Assembly (NCBI RefSeq): GCF_024462775.1
Contig: NZ_JANGCE010000037.1
Coordinates: 1-33,528, forward strand
Reading direction: 5' to 3'
Length of the DNA stretch: 33,528 nucleotides
From: Butyricicoccus faecihominis
GTDB taxonomy: Bacteria; Bacillota; Clostridia; Oscillospirales; Butyricicoccaceae
Each line of letters begins with the position of its first letter. Position 1 is the stretch's first letter. A program made the translations under genes and the position numbers. Positions 1-8,485 of this stretch are shown in pieces. The notes beneath the pieces are model-generated. The model was given only the letters and a program-made list of their open reading frames with translations, was not told where the DNA came from and made no database searches.

Positions 1-133
1 AGGATCTCGCGCGAACGCGCGGAATTTACCGAAATCGCGCGTTCGCGCGAGATTCGCTCTCATTCGATCGCCGCTCGGCGGCGAAATGAGGATAGAGGAC
101 TACGGTCTCGTCACTCTGTTCCTTAGAATGACA
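1..133. repeat. GC-rich palindromic repeat, left window edge
   Basis: Positions 4-21 and 36-53 are perfect 18-bp inverted arms built from CGCGCGAACGCGCG-type sequence around a 14-nt loop. Read on the minus strand, the segment begins TGTCATTCT near 133 and runs toward the palindrome. This matches the layout of the repeat at the right end of the window (33456-33528), in opposite orientation. No coding potential is seen. The copy may continue beyond the window. Confidence 0.7.
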
Positions 134-180
134 ATCGGATAAAGCTTATCTTAATGACATTGCTCAATCGATACGGATTT

Positions 181-927
181 TTATAACGTACTGAGTCCGG
201 GGAACACCCGCGCCAGCAGAAAGAACAAGATCGGTAGGAACATGGCGGGCAGCAGGTTGCCGACCTTGACCTTTTTATCAAACATCAGGTTGAATCCGAT
301 GGCGAAGATCAAGACCGAGCCGATGCACGACATTTGCCCGATCAGCTCGTCCGACAGCCAAGGGCGGATAAACCGCGCCAGCACCGTCATGCCGCCCTGA
401 TAGACGCCGAGCGTCAGCACGGACAGATACACGCCCTTGCCGAGCGAGGCCGCGAACACAATGGCGGCCACGCCGTCCAAAACGGCCTTGGCGGCCAAAA
501 TGGAGGGGTTGCCGTTCAGCCCATCCTCCAGCGCGCCGACGATCGCCATCGCGCCCACGCAAAACAAAAGGGAGGACGCGACAAAGCCTTCGACAAATTT
601 GCCGTCCTGTCCGCCGCCCGCGAACCGGGCCTGACACCATACGCCAAAGTCGTTCAGCCGCCGCTCGATATCGAGCGCCTCGCCGATCAGCGCGCCCAGC
701 ATCATACAAAGAACCAGCAGCATGGTGTGCTGCGTGGCAAGCTTACCGTTCTGTATCGTCACCAAGCCGGAGACCGCGCCGCCGATGCCGATAAAAAAGG
801 TGCACAGACCGAGCGACTGCGAGATCGTGCGCTCAAACCGTTTTGGCAGGCCGTTTTTGAGCAGCAGGCCGACCGTCGTGCCCGCCAGCACGGTGCCCAC
901 GTTGATGATTGTTCCAAGTCCGATCAT
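181..927 (-). CDS. DUF554 family membrane protein
   Basis: The 248-residue product is almost entirely hydrophobic, with about six or seven membrane segments. It opens with the glycine-rich MIGLGTIINVGTVLAGTTVG typical of DUF554 (YqgA/YdfK) proteins. The molecular function of the family is not settled; it is an inner-membrane protein, possibly a transporter. The ATG at 927 follows an AGAGGGG-type ribosome site. A promoter with TATAAT sits just upstream, inside the gap after the HAAS-domain gene, so it is probably transcribed on its own. Length agrees with the family (about 230-250 residues). Confidence 0.85.
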   Translation of the reverse strand: MIGLGTIINVGTVLAGTTVGLLLKNGLPKRFERTISQSLGLCTFFIGIGGAVSGLVTIQNGKLATQHTMLLVLCMMLGALIGEALDIERRLNDFGVWCQARFAGGGQDGKFVEGFVASSLLFCVGAMAIVGALEDGLNGNPSILAAKAVLDGVAAIVFAASLGKGVYLSVLTLGVYQGGMTVLARFIRPWLSDELIGQMSCIGSVLIFAIGFNLMFDKKVKVGNLLPAMFLPILFFLLARVFPGLSTL

Positions 928-961
928 AAGTAAAACCCCTCTAATGTGCGCTAACCTAAGT

Positions 962-989
962 ATTATAGCACATGAGAAGGGTTTTGCAA
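962..989 (-). promoter_or_regulatory. Sigma-A promoter for the DUF554 gene
   Basis: On the minus strand there is a -35 TTGCAA (984-989), a 16-nt spacer and a perfect -10 TATAAT (962-967), placed about 35 nt before the DUF554 start codon. Confidence 0.7.
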
Positions 990-990
990 A

Positions 991-1734
991 TCATTTTGTA
1001 TGCTGAAAATATTCAACCGTGGCGACCACGCCGGTCAGCACGCCGCAAACCGGGAAGATGAGCCAGCCCGGGTCCCACAGATCGCCGAGAACGCCCATGC
1101 ATAGGTAGATCATGGCGGCGATCGGGAACGTAACGCCCGCGAACAGCGCGGTCAGGCGGTATTTGACGCGGCCTCCGTGCGTCGTGTTGTCATTGATCGC
1201 GTTGATGAGCTGCACAGTGTCCTGTACATCGTCGCTGTCGCCCAGACCAAAGAACCTTTTGTAGTAGTTATCCCGCTGGCATGCCAGAATGATAAGCGCG
1301 ACGCCCACCCCGATGCAGACGAACATGATGAACTGTCCAAGAAGAAAAATATTTGAAATGCCGTCAAAAAAGTTGCGCGCAATGGGGGAAAGGATAAACA
1401 GTGCGACCGCGACCGCGATCAGTAAATGCTTGCGGTCCAGATAGGCGCGGTACTCTTCGCGCAGCGCGGGGTCTATTTCAGGCTGCCGGGATGCGCCGGG
1501 TCCCGCCGGGGCGGGCGCTTCGTTTTCTATGCCGAGCTCCGCGCGCAGCTCCTCCGCCGAACCGATGGAGGCGACGACCAGCCCCACCGCTTCGTGTTCA
1601 CCCTTGCCCTCGGCGCGCAGGGCGTTGTATTTCTCCTCTAAATTGGCCAGCATATCGATCTTTAGCTTTAAAATATCCGCTGTTTGCGGCAGCGGGGCGA
1701 ACAAGGCCTCCACATAATTACGAATCGTTTCCAT
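991..1734 (-). CDS. HAAS (DUF1700-like) domain membrane protein, PadR partner
   Basis: Residues 1-70 form a charged helical domain (YVEALFAPLP, then ADILKLKIDMLANLEEKYNA) of the HAAS/permease-prefix type, which is usually encoded next to PadR regulators. A proline/alanine linker follows. Four hydrophobic segments come after, near residues 104-124, 130-155, 195-215 and 222-240. The ATG at 1734 follows AAGGAGG. The gene overlaps the end of the padR gene by 17 bp, so the two are translationally coupled. By analogy with PadR-HAAS pairs it probably reports on or responds to envelope stress. Its exact function is unknown. Confidence 0.75.
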   Translation of the reverse strand: METIRNYVEALFAPLPQTADILKLKIDMLANLEEKYNALRAEGKGEHEAVGLVVASIGSAEELRAELGIENEAPAPAGPGASRQPEIDPALREEYRAYLDRKHLLIAVAVALFILSPIARNFFDGISNIFLLGQFIMFVCIGVGVALIILACQRDNYYKRFFGLGDSDDVQDTVQLINAINDNTTHGGRVKYRLTALFAGVTFPIAAMIYLCMGVLGDLWDPGWLIFPVCGVLTGVVATVEYFQHTK

Positions 1735-2062
1735 TCGTATCCTCCTTTATAAATGCGTCTACGACGCGCTTCAAAACCTGCCATTCGGCGCATTTTGCCG
1801 TGTAGGCCCTGCGTCCCTCGTCCGTGATGGTGTAATAGGTGCGCGGACGGCCTTGCGTTTCCGTGCCCTGATACGAAGCGACAAAGCCCTGTTTTTCCAG
1901 CCGCCCGAACGCGGAGTACAGCGTGGTTTCCTTGATCGGGTACTCGCCGCCCGACCGCCTGTCGATCTCGCGCGAAATGGCGTAGCCGTAGCTGTCGCCC
2001 TGCATCAGCAGGCAAAGGATGAGCGTATCGTTATAGCCGCGCATCACGTCGCTGCCCAGCAT
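1718..2062 (-). CDS. PadR family transcriptional repressor
   Basis: The 114-residue protein is a PadR-type winged helix: N-terminal helix LILCLLMQGDSYGYAISREI, recognition region YPIKETTLYSAFGRLEKQGF, and wing GRPRTYYTITDEGRRAY. It belongs to the short PadR subfamily, which lacks a long C-terminal dimer domain. The ATG at 2062 lies behind GAGGAGG. A sigma-A promoter overlapped by an inverted repeat is just upstream, suggesting autorepression. It forms an operon with the overlapping HAAS membrane protein, its likely regulatory target and partner. Confidence 0.9.
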   Translation of the reverse strand: MLGSDVMRGYNDTLILCLLMQGDSYGYAISREIDRRSGGEYPIKETTLYSAFGRLEKQGFVASYQGTETQGRPRTYYTITDEGRRAYTAKCAEWQVLKRVVDAFIKEDTNGNDS

Positions 2063-2095
2063 AGTTTCGCCTCCTCTACTTCATCTGATGGGGTA

Positions 2096-2129
2096 ATTAT
2101 AACAGGACTACTACGACAGGTCAAGTAGT
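2096..2129 (-). promoter_or_regulatory. padR promoter with overlapping inverted-repeat operator
   Basis: Minus strand: -35 TTGACC (2119-2124), 17-nt spacer, -10 TATAAT (2096-2101). The -35 and spacer lie inside an imperfect inverted repeat (2107-2129) with outer arms ACTACT/AGTAGT. That position would let a dimeric repressor block RNA polymerase. PadR autoregulation is an inference from this placement. Confidence 0.65.
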
Positions 2130-2134
2130 TTTGC

Positions 2135-2174
2135 AAAAAAATCCCCGCCGGTACAGAAATACCGGCGGGGATTT
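2135..2174 (-). terminator. Intrinsic terminator after the zinc-ribbon gene
   Basis: Perfect 15-bp stem (2139-2153 with 2160-2174), 6-nt loop, followed on the minus strand by seven T. It ends the tmcAL/zinc-ribbon transcript before the padR promoter. Confidence 0.9.
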
Positions 2175-2182
2175 GGGCGGGC

Positions 2183-2404
2183 CTATGCATTGTCCAGATC
2201 GATGATCAGCTTTTTGCAGTAGGAGCAGTAGAACGCGCGGGCTTCGGACCGCTGCGTGGGCACATGGGTGCCGACCGACAGCCCGCCCGCGGCCCAAAGG
2301 CCAAACAGAAGCTCCTTGTCCTTTGGGAGCCACTTGAGCGCCTTTCGATCGCCGAGCAGTTTACCATCCAGCAGTTCCTTGCCGCAGTAGGGGCAGTTTG
2401 CCAT
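2183..2404 (-). CDS. Small zinc-ribbon protein
   Basis: The 73-residue protein carries two CxxC pairs, CPYCG at the N terminus and CSYC near the C terminus, spaced as in a treble-clef or zinc-ribbon fold (DUF6487-like). The start is placed at the ATG at 2404 because GGAGG lies 8 nt before it. A longer frame from 2437 would overlap the upstream gene and has no better ribosome site. It begins 22 bp after tmcAL and shares its terminator, so they are probably co-transcribed. No specific function can be assigned. Confidence 0.8.
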   Translation of the reverse strand: MANCPYCGKELLDGKLLGDRKALKWLPKDKELLFGLWAAGGLSVGTHVPTQRSEARAFYCSYCKKLIIDLDNA

Positions 2405-2426
2405 GGTCAGCACCTCCAATATTGAT

Positions 2427-3602
2427 TTATGGGACATAGCGGGGCGTTCCCCGGAAATGCGAGCCGCCGGCGCGGGCGGCGGGATCGGGCAGGGCCAGTG
2501 CGAAAAGATCGTCCGCGAACGCGTCCCGCCGCAGGGCGGGCTGCAAAGCCTCCGGGAGCCGCTTTTCTGAAACGGGCTTTACGATGACCGGCAGCGCTTT
2601 TGGCGCGCGGCGGAGCAGCGCGCGGCCCCTAGGGCCGAGGGCGAGCACGCGCAGATAAGCGGGGGCGACGGGCGCGTTTGCCGGTATGGAAAGCGCGGCC
2701 CGCAGGTATGCGCGGCGCACGCGGGCGGCGGGAAAACGCCGCGTCTGCGCGAGAGCGACAGCTTCTTCATAGTCCCGCGCGCGGTAGACCGCCTTTTGCA
2801 GGCGTTGGTCGAAGCCGTCCGCCGAGCCGGTGAGCAGCAGACCGTGATAAAGCCGGTCCCGCAGCAGGGCGAGCAGCGCGCCTTCGGGCGCCGCCGCGGG
2901 GGCAAGTCCCTTTGCCGCGCTGTCCGCCAGCAGGCGGTAAGCGTCTGGCGGCATATAGGGCGCGCACGCGGCGAGCTTGTCCGCGTAGGCAAGGCCGCGC
3001 AGGTAGGAAGCGGAGGCGAAGCCCTCCGCCGGGGCCGCGGCCCCGTGGCCCGCGCCGCGGCGGGCAATGGCGAGCGGCCGCATCGGCGTGTCCGCGAGCG
3101 CGCGGCAGTATTCCACCGCGAGCGTATTGTTTGGCGCGGAGAGCAATACCGCGGCGGCGGGATCGATCCGCTCCAACGCCTTTTGCCGCGCCGCGGCATA
3201 GGAAAGGCCGCGCGGCAGCGTGGGGGCGGGTTGCGCGTCCACCGTATCGAGCAGGCGGGCGGTGTGGCAAAGCAGGTCCGTATCCGCGGTCTCGCTGCCG
3301 AACGATAGGGTGTCGCACCCGAGCGCGGCCAGCATGGCCACGGCGCCGCGCGCAAATCCTTCGGCGGAGCAAAGCGCGGCCGCGAGCGGCAGTTCGACGA
3401 CCAGATCGGCCCCGCCCCGCGCGGCCATTTCGGCGCGGGTGTATTTATCCAGCAGGGCGAACGAACCGCGCTGCACGAAATTGCCGCTCATCACGGCGAT
3501 GATCGCCGTTTCCGCGCCGCAAATACGCCTTGTTTCGGCCAAATGATGCGCGTGGCCAAGGTGAAAGGGATTATATTCGGCAATCACGCCGCAGATACGC
3601 AT
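2427..3602 (-). CDS. tmcAL: tRNA(Met) cytidine acetate ligase
   Basis: This enzyme (formerly YlbM) activates acetate with ATP and acetylates the wobble cytidine of elongator tRNA-Met to ac4C34. The 391-residue product starts [17 protein letters not shown], with the nucleotidyltransferase HxGH motif at H14-H17, followed by the family signature SGNFVQRG and [20 protein letters not shown]. The ATG at 3602 follows GAGGAG; a longer reading frame from 3623 adds residues not seen in the family. It lies divergent from ackA, whose product controls the acetate pool. Codon use is extremely GC-rich. Confidence 0.92.
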   Translation of the reverse strand: MRICGVIAEYNPFHLGHAHHLAETRRICGAETAIIAVMSGNFVQRGSFALLDKYTRAEMAARGGADLVVELPLAAALCSAEGFARGAVAMLAALGCDTLSFGSETADTDLLCHTARLLDTVDAQPAPTLPRGLSYAAARQKALERIDPAAAVLLSAPNNTLAVEYCRALADTPMRPLAIARRGAGHGAAAPAEGFASASYLRGLAYADKLAACAPYMPPDAYRLLADSAAKGLAPAAAPEGALLALLRDRLYHGLLLTGSADGFDQRLQKAVYRARDYEEAVALAQTRRFPAARVRRAYLRAALSIPANAPVAPAYLRVLALGPRGRALLRRAPKALPVIVKPVSEKRLPEALQPALRRDAFADDLFALALPDPAARAGGSHFRGTPRYVP

Positions 3603-3632
3603 GGGCCGCTCCTCAAAAAACAAAATTTTGGG

Positions 3633-3661
3633 TTGTGCAATCGGTTCAAATCGTGTAAAAT
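3633..3661 (+). promoter_or_regulatory. Probable ackA promoter
   Basis: -35 TTGTGC (3633-3638), 17-nt spacer, -10 TAAAAT (3656-3661), about 75 nt before the ackA start codon. Confidence 0.5.
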
Positions 3662-3737
3662 AGGTTATACGAACATTATATCTGCTTTTGCGGCTTTGTG
3701 CAAGCCGCTAAAATACGGGCATGAGGGAGTTTTGAAA

Positions 3738-4943
3738 ATGAAAGTACTGGTCATCAACGCCGGCAGCTCTTCGCTGAAATATCAGCTTATGGAGACGACG
3801 ACCAACGATGTCATGGCCAAGGGCCTTTGCGAGCGCATCGGCATCGACGGCGTGCTGGTTCATACGGGCAATAAATCGGATGAGAAATTCACCATCCACA
3901 CGCCGATGGCCACGCATTCGGAAGCGATCAAGGCGGTTATCGACATCCTGCTCGATCCCGAAAAGGGCGTTATCTCTTCGATGGACGAGATCGACGCGGT
4001 GGGCCACCGTGTGGTACATGGCGGCGAATTCTTCTCGGACAGCGTGATCATCACCGATAAGGTGCTCAAGGCGATCGAGGACTGCGTACCGCTCGCACCC
4101 CTCCACAATCCGCCCAACCTGATCGGCATTCAGGCCTGCCGCGAGGTCATGGGCCCGGATGTGCCGATGGTCGCGGTATTCGACACCGCGTTCCACCAGA
4201 CCATGCCGCAGGCGCACTACATGTACGCGATCCCGTACGAGTATTACAACAAGTACAAGATCCGCCGCTACGGCTTCCACGGCACCAGCCATAAGTATGT
4301 TTCCCAGCAGGCGGCCGAAATGCTCGGCCAGCCGATCGAAAACCTCAAGCTCATCACCTGCCACCTTGGCAACGGCTCCTCCATCTGCGCGATCAACGGC
4401 GGCAAGAGCTATGATACCTCGATGGGCTTTACCCCGCTGGACGGCCTGCCGATGGGCACCCGCGCGGGCAATATCGACCCCGCCATCATCGAATTTTTGG
4501 CCGAACACGAAGAGCTCTCCGCGGCGGAAGTCATCAATATCCTGAACAAGAAGTCCGGCATGCTGGGCATTTCGGGCGTATCGTCCGATTTCCGCGATCT
4601 GGACGCCGCGATCAACGACGGCAACGCCCGCGCGGCGCTGGCCAAGGATATGTTCAACCTGTCGGTCAAGAAGATCATCGGCTCCTACGTCGCTGAAATG
4701 GGCGGCGTGGACGCGATCATCTTTACCGCCGGCGTCGGCGAAAACGACCGTTCCGTCCGCTGGGACGTGTGCGAGCACATGGAGTACCTCGGCATCAAGA
4801 TCGACCCGGAAAAGAACAAGTTCCGCGGCCGCCAGATGGATATCTCGATCGACTGGGCGCGCGTGCGCGTGCTGGTCATCCCCACCAACGAGGAACTGAT
4901 GATCGCCAAGGATACCGAGCGCCTTGTAAACGAGGCCGAATAA
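3738..4943 (+). CDS. ackA: Acetate kinase
   Basis: Acetate kinase interconverts acetyl phosphate plus ADP with acetate plus ATP, the last step of fermentative acetate production. The 401-residue cytoplasmic protein has all family signatures in order: [14 protein letters not shown] at the N terminus, [47 protein letters not shown] and FTAGVGEND. The ATG at 3738 is chosen because GAGGGAG lies 8 nt upstream and it gives the family N terminus; the open frame extends upstream without homology. No pta gene is adjacent. A G+C hairpin terminator follows. Confidence 0.97.
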   Translation: MKVLVINAGSSSLKYQLMETTTNDVMAKGLCERIGIDGVLVHTGNKSDEKFTIHTPMATHSEAIKAVIDILLDPEKGVISSMDEIDAVGHRVVHGGEFFSDSVIITDKVLKAIEDCVPLAPLHNPPNLIGIQACREVMGPDVPMVAVFDTAFHQTMPQAHYMYAIPYEYYNKYKIRRYGFHGTSHKYVSQQAAEMLGQPIENLKLITCHLGNGSSICAINGGKSYDTSMGFTPLDGLPMGTRAGNIDPAIIEFLAEHEELSAAEVINILNKKSGMLGISGVSSDFRDLDAAINDGNARAALAKDMFNLSVKKIIGSYVAEMGGVDAIIFTAGVGENDRSVRWDVCEHMEYLGIKIDPEKNKFRGRQMDISIDWARVRVLVIPTNEELMIAKDTERLVNEAE

Positions 4944-4960
4944 GCAAAACCGAAAAATGG

Positions 4961-4991
4961 GGGCGGGGCGCTTGGCTCCGCCCTGCTTTTT
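4961..4991 (+). terminator. ackA terminator
   Basis: GGGCGGGGC (4961-4969) pairs with GCTCCGCCC (4975-4983) through one G-T wobble and a 5-nt loop. A T-rich tail TGCTTTTTG follows. Confidence 0.7.
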
Positions 4992-5009
4992 GCGCGAAGG
5001 GAGAAACGT

Positions 5010-5906
5010 ATGGAAGAAACGGCGCTGCGGCGCGAGCGGAAGATCTGCTCGGCGCTGGGGCTGATGCTGCTGGCCGTTCTGCTCTGCTCGGTCGTTTGGT
5101 CGTTTTTGATGAGCGGCCTATATTATATGACGAACGGCGCGATCCCTTACGTGCTGTATCTGGCGCTCACGTTGGTGGGGCATTATGCTTTGTCGCTGCC
5201 GCTGGCGTTCCGCATGGTGCGGAGGGTGCCGCGCGTCGAACCCGCGCGGCGGCCGGCCGAGCCGCTCGCGCTCGTCCGATGGATTGTGATCGGCCTGTCG
5301 CTCACATGGGTCGGGGCGCTCGTCGGCGTGGTGGTAAACCAGCTGATCTATCTGGCCACCGGGCGCGTCTCGTCGAATGATCTGGACCAGATCATCGATA
5401 TGATGCCGGTCGGCTTAGTGGTGTTGTGCGTCAGCGTCATTGCGCCGGTGTGCGAGGAGATCGTTTTCCGCTACCTGCTGGCCGGGCGCTTGGCGCGGTA
5501 TGGGCAGGCCTCGGCCGCGTTTATCTCGGCCCTGTTGTTCGCCGCGTTCCACGGCAATTTTTCGCAGTTTTTTCTGGCGTTTGCCGCCGGGCTGCTGCTT
5601 GCCTATGCATATTTCCGCACCGGCCGGCTGCTCGTGCCCGTCCTCATCCACATGGCGGTGAACTTTTCAAACAGCGGCGTGGCGCTGCTGCTGCCGCCGA
5701 GCGACACGGCGTATGCCCTTTACGGCTTTGTCTCGCTTGTGATCACGGTGGCGGGGATCGCGCTGCTGATTTGCGGGCGGCGGGATATCCGGTGGGACAG
5801 CGGCTGGCGCAAGCCGACGCTTCGCGCCGTGTTCCTGAATCCGGGCATGGTGCTGATTTTCGCGGCGTGCTTTGCCGAATTTGCCATGACCGCATTTCTT
5901 TATTAG
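5010..5906 (+). CDS. CPBP family intramembrane metalloprotease
   Basis: The 298-residue polytopic membrane protein has the CPBP/ABI (Rce1-like) catalytic motifs: CEEIVFR with the glutamate pair at E149-E150 and R154, then FHGN, then HMAVN. About eight hydrophobic segments are seen. Relatives cleave prenylated or other membrane peptides, but the substrate here is unknown. The ATG at 5010 is preceded by GAAGGGAG. It is the first gene of a tight group (14 nt to the PHP phosphatase, then ispE), though no functional link among the three is obvious. Confidence 0.88.
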   Translation: MEETALRRERKICSALGLMLLAVLLCSVVWSFLMSGLYYMTNGAIPYVLYLALTLVGHYALSLPLAFRMVRRVPRVEPARRPAEPLALVRWIVIGLSLTWVGALVGVVVNQLIYLATGRVSSNDLDQIIDMMPVGLVVLCVSVIAPVCEEIVFRYLLAGRLARYGQASAAFISALLFAAFHGNFSQFFLAFAAGLLLAYAYFRTGRLLVPVLIHMAVNFSNSGVALLLPPSDTAYALYGFVSLVITVAGIALLICGRRDIRWDSGWRKPTLRAVFLNPGMVLIFAACFAEFAMTAFLY

Positions 5907-5920
5907 GAGGAGACCTATTC

Positions 5921-6712
5921 ATGCTACTCGACCTGCACATGCACACCGGCTATTCGGAGGATGCCGAGCCGCATACCGTGGAACAGAAGGTGCGCGCCTG
6001 TATCGATCGGGGCTTGGAGATCATCGCGATCACCGATCATCTTGATTTTTGGCACCATTTGCCGCCGCAGGCCACCGATATAGAGGGCTGCATCCGCGAT
6101 ATGCGCGCGGCCAAAGCGGTGTTCGCGGAGGATATCGAGCTGCTGGTCGGCGTGGAGATCGGCCAGCCCTATGCCGATCCGCGCGCGGACGCGTTTTTAA
6201 AGACGCACGCGTTCGATACCGTGATCGGCTCGGTGCACGGCATGCCGAATGATGTGGATATCTATTTCCACGATTTTGAGCGCCTCGACTGCGACCGGTT
6301 TTTAAAGGATTATTTTGCGGAGCTGATGAAGCTGACGGAATACGGCGGGTTCGATGTGCTGGCGCATATCGATTATCCGCTGCGCGTGATGCGGCATGGG
6401 GATTATGTGCCCTCGTTCGATCAATATATGGATCGCGTGGAGCAGGTGCTGCGCGCGTGCATCGCGCGCGGCTACGCGCTGGAGCTGAACGCGGCGGGGC
6501 TGGCGGGCTGGCAGAAGAAAGTAGGCCCGCCGGAAAATATACTATATGAATATAAACGCCTTGGCGGCGAGCGCATATCGGTCGGCAGCGACAGCCATTC
6601 GCTGGAAACCGTGGGCCGCGGCATTGAGGAATGTCTGGCGCTGGCAAAGCGCGCGGGCTTCCGGTCGGTTACCGTATTCCGGGATCGCAGGGCGGAACAG
6701 GTGGAGATATAA
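5921..6712 (+). CDS. PHP-domain histidinol-phosphatase-like hydrolase
   Basis: The 263-residue protein has the PHP metal-binding pattern: DLHMHTGYSED (H6, H8), AITDHLDF, GVEIG, GSVHGMPND, LAHIDYPLR and GSDSHSLETVGRGI. These match the HisK/HisJ-type histidinol-phosphatase family, which removes phosphate from histidinol phosphate. No other his gene is nearby, so another phosphoester substrate is possible. The ATG at 5921 follows AGGAGG; the open frame begins far upstream but only the part from here shows the family. It is co-transcribed with the CPBP gene. Confidence 0.85.
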   Translation: MLLDLHMHTGYSEDAEPHTVEQKVRACIDRGLEIIAITDHLDFWHHLPPQATDIEGCIRDMRAAKAVFAEDIELLVGVEIGQPYADPRADAFLKTHAFDTVIGSVHGMPNDVDIYFHDFERLDCDRFLKDYFAELMKLTEYGGFDVLAHIDYPLRVMRHGDYVPSFDQYMDRVEQVLRACIARGYALELNAAGLAGWQKKVGPPENILYEYKRLGGERISVGSDSHSLETVGRGIEECLALAKRAGFRSVTVFRDRRAEQVEI

Positions 6713-6736
6713 GTGATTTTGGGGAGAAAACAACAG

Positions 6737-7612
6737 GTGGAACGGCGAGAAACAACGATTTTAGCGCATGCGAAGATCAATTTAACACTTGACGTCACCG
6801 GACGGCGGGAGGACGGCTATCATCTGGTGAAAATGGTGATGCAGTCCGTCGCGCTGCATGACGAGGTGCGCGTCGCCACTGTTTCGGGCGAGCGAAAGGG
6901 ACGCGGCATTGTTTTAACGTGCAGCCTGCCTTATCTGCCGGTGGATGAGCGCAATTTGGCCTACCGCGCGGCGGAGCGCTTTTATGTGGAGACCGGCCTG
7001 CTGCTCGAAACGGTGGAAATTCATATCGAAAAGCGCATTCCGGTCGCGGCCGGGCTCGCGGGCGGCTCTACCGACGCTGCGGCAGTGCTGCGCGCGCTGA
7101 ACGATCTGACCGGCGCCGGTCTTTCGCTGGACGAGCTGTGCCGCATCGGCCTAACGCTGGGCGCGGATATACCCTATTGCCTGCGCGGCGGCACCATGCT
7201 GGCCGAGGGGATCGGCGAAACGCTTACGCCCCTTGCGCCCATGCCGCCCTGCTGGGTGGTGCTGTGCAAGCCGCCTTTCGCGGTATCGACCAAGGAAGTG
7301 TACGAGGAGATGGACGCGGTGGAGCCTGAAACGCGTCCCGACACGGACGGCATGATCAAGGCGCTGGAAGCGGGCGATCTAGCGGGCGTTTGTAGTAGGC
7401 TGTGCAACGTGATGGAGCTTGTCACCGGGCAAAAGCGGCGGCAGATTGGCGAAATCCGCGCGTTTCTCACGGAAAACGGGGCCGCCGGTACCGCGATGAG
7501 CGGCTCCGGCCCCACGGTTTTCGGCCTGTTTACCGATGAAGGACGCGCCCGCACGGCGGCCAAAATGCTGCGCCACCGCTTTGCGGACACGTTTTTTACA
7601 AAAACAGAATAA
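6737..7612 (+). CDS. ispE: 4-diphosphocytidyl-2-C-methyl-D-erythritol kinase
   Basis: IspE phosphorylates CDP-methylerythritol in the MEP isoprenoid pathway. The protein shows the GHMP kinase features: AKINLTLDVTGRREDGYHL near the N terminus, the phosphate loop IPVAAGLAGGSTDAA around residues 98-112, and GTAMSGSGPTVFGLF near the C terminus. I start it at GTG 6737 (291 residues) because GGGGAG lies about 10 nt upstream. An in-frame GTG at 6713, directly after the preceding stop, would add eight residues and cannot be excluded. It closes the CPBP-PHP-ispE group. Confidence 0.93.
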   Translation: MERRETTILAHAKINLTLDVTGRREDGYHLVKMVMQSVALHDEVRVATVSGERKGRGIVLTCSLPYLPVDERNLAYRAAERFYVETGLLLETVEIHIEKRIPVAAGLAGGSTDAAAVLRALNDLTGAGLSLDELCRIGLTLGADIPYCLRGGTMLAEGIGETLTPLAPMPPCWVVLCKPPFAVSTKEVYEEMDAVEPETRPDTDGMIKALEAGDLAGVCSRLCNVMELVTGQKRRQIGEIRAFLTENGAAGTAMSGSGPTVFGLFTDEGRARTAAKMLRHRFADTFFTKTE

Positions 7613-7614
7613 GT

Positions 7615-7665
7615 AAAAGCCCTTCGGGACATACTGAAGCATTCAGATTGTTCCGGAGGGCTTTT
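7615..7665 (+). terminator. ispE terminator hairpin that contains the next gene's ribosome site
   Basis: Arms 7615-7630 and 7650-7665 pair at 14 of 16 positions, with an inner CTGAA/TTCAG helix in the loop. The 3' arm ends CTTTT. It also holds CCGGAGGG, the only good ribosome site for the ATG at 7669. The hairpin may therefore end the ispE message and also mask translation of the small downstream gene. Confidence 0.7.
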
Positions 7666-7668
7666 GAC

Positions 7669-7887
7669 ATGAAAAAAATGGACAGACACAGCCTGTGCGC
7701 CGTGATGATGGCGCTGACGATGCTTTTTACCGGCGCGTTTTCTCCCTTGCAGCCGAAAGGTGCGTGGTGGTGCACGGCTTTTTCCGTGCTGCCGGAACAG
7801 GCGGCGGAAACGCAGCGTGTAGATGACGGAGAAGTGGTCTTCAAATGGAAACTCGGCGAGTGGCTGGGACAACTGCTGAAGGCTTGA
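7669..7887 (+). CDS. Small secreted hypothetical protein
   Basis: I do not recognise this 72-residue protein. It starts MKKMDRHSL, has a hydrophobic stretch (CAVMMALTMLFTGAFS) resembling a signal peptide, then a short tail with VDDGEVVFKWKLGEWLGQLLKA that could form an amphipathic helix. GGAGGG precedes the ATG at 7669 and lies in the 3' arm of the preceding hairpin. An upstream in-frame ATG at 7648 has no such site. The gene ends before the strong promoter of the DUF4330 gene. It could be an exported peptide; a spurious frame is possible. Confidence 0.5.
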   Translation: MKKMDRHSLCAVMMALTMLFTGAFSPLQPKGAWWCTAFSVLPEQAAETQRVDDGEVVFKWKLGEWLGQLLKA

Positions 7888-7904
7888 GTCAGCGGTCTTT
7901 CCTG

Positions 7905-7933
7905 TTGAAACAGGCGCTTTGCTGTGCTATAAT
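7905..7933 (+). promoter_or_regulatory. Promoter of the DUF4330/ligase operon
   Basis: -35 TTGAAA (7905-7910), 17-nt spacer, perfect -10 TATAAT (7928-7933), about 40 nt before the DUF4330 start. Confidence 0.75.
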
Positions 7934-7974
7934 GGCAAAGAAGCAAGAAATGCCATTACGACGGAGGATAACAT

Positions 7975-8481
7975 ATGAAAGTGATTAACGAAAAAGGCAA
8001 GCTGTTCGGCGTAATCAATATCGTCGACCTGCTCGTGCTGCTGGCGGCGATCGCGGTCGTGCTCGGCGTGGGGTACAAGCTCTTTGGCCCGCAGATTGAA
8101 GCGGCAACGCAAAAGCAAGTAGAAATGACCGCTGTGATCCGTGTGCGCGGCGCCACGCCTTTTTTGGTGGCCGAGGTAGAGCGGAACAGTCAGGTCGGCA
8201 AGCAGCTTGTCAGCGGCAACGACTATGTGAACGCCACCATCGAGGATATGTACATTGACGACTATGTGCAGCAGGTGACCACGGCGGACGGCCGCATCGT
8301 CGACGCGCTGGACGGCACCAAGCGCGATCTGGTCTTTACCATTAAGACCACGGTGGCGCAGGGCACGGCCTCGCCCAAGATCGGCACGCAGGAAGTCCGC
8401 GCGGGCCGTACCTTTATCCTGAAAACGAACGATTTTGAGACCACCGGCAATATCGATTCGGTCGATATCGCCAAGGAATAA
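7975..8481 (+). CDS. DUF4330 family membrane-anchored protein
   Basis: The 168-residue protein begins with KGKLFGVINIVDLLVLLAAI, one transmembrane anchor with the KG.LFG.INI.DL start typical of DUF4330. A soluble, probably extracellular beta-rich domain follows. The family has no established function. The ATG at 7975 lies behind CGGAGG and a strong promoter. It is followed after 4 nt by an O-antigen-ligase-like gene, so a role in cell-surface polymer export or assembly is an inference from context only. Confidence 0.8.
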   Translation: MKVINEKGKLFGVINIVDLLVLLAAIAVVLGVGYKLFGPQIEAATQKQVEMTAVIRVRGATPFLVAEVERNSQVGKQLVSGNDYVNATIEDMYIDDYVQQVTTADGRIVDALDGTKRDLVFTIKTTVAQGTASPKIGTQEVRAGRTFILKTNDFETTGNIDSVDIAKE

Positions 8482-8485
8482 GCGT

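Noticed and set aside
1-133. CRISPR array from repeated GC-rich units
   Set aside because: The repeats are paired palindromic arms without regular spacers, and no cas gene is present.
1401-1805. Plus-strand frames opposite the HAAS/padR genes, and the many other long antisense frames in the GC-rich blocks
   Set aside because: They are shadows caused by high GC content, with arginine/alanine-rich composition and no ribosome sites or family motifs.
2579-3502. Alternative large frames overlapping tmcAL on both strands
   Set aside because: tmcAL has clear catalytic motifs; the others are low-complexity Arg/Pro/Ala products of GC-rich codons.
3635-3665. Possible tRNA (GGTTCAAATC resembles a T loop)
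   Set aside because: The flanking bases do not pair as a T stem, and no acceptor, D or anticodon arms are present.
3543-3737. N-terminal extension of acetate kinase
   Set aside because: The stretch contains the ackA promoter and the tmcAL start. It has no family similarity, and the ribosome site fits the ATG at 3738.
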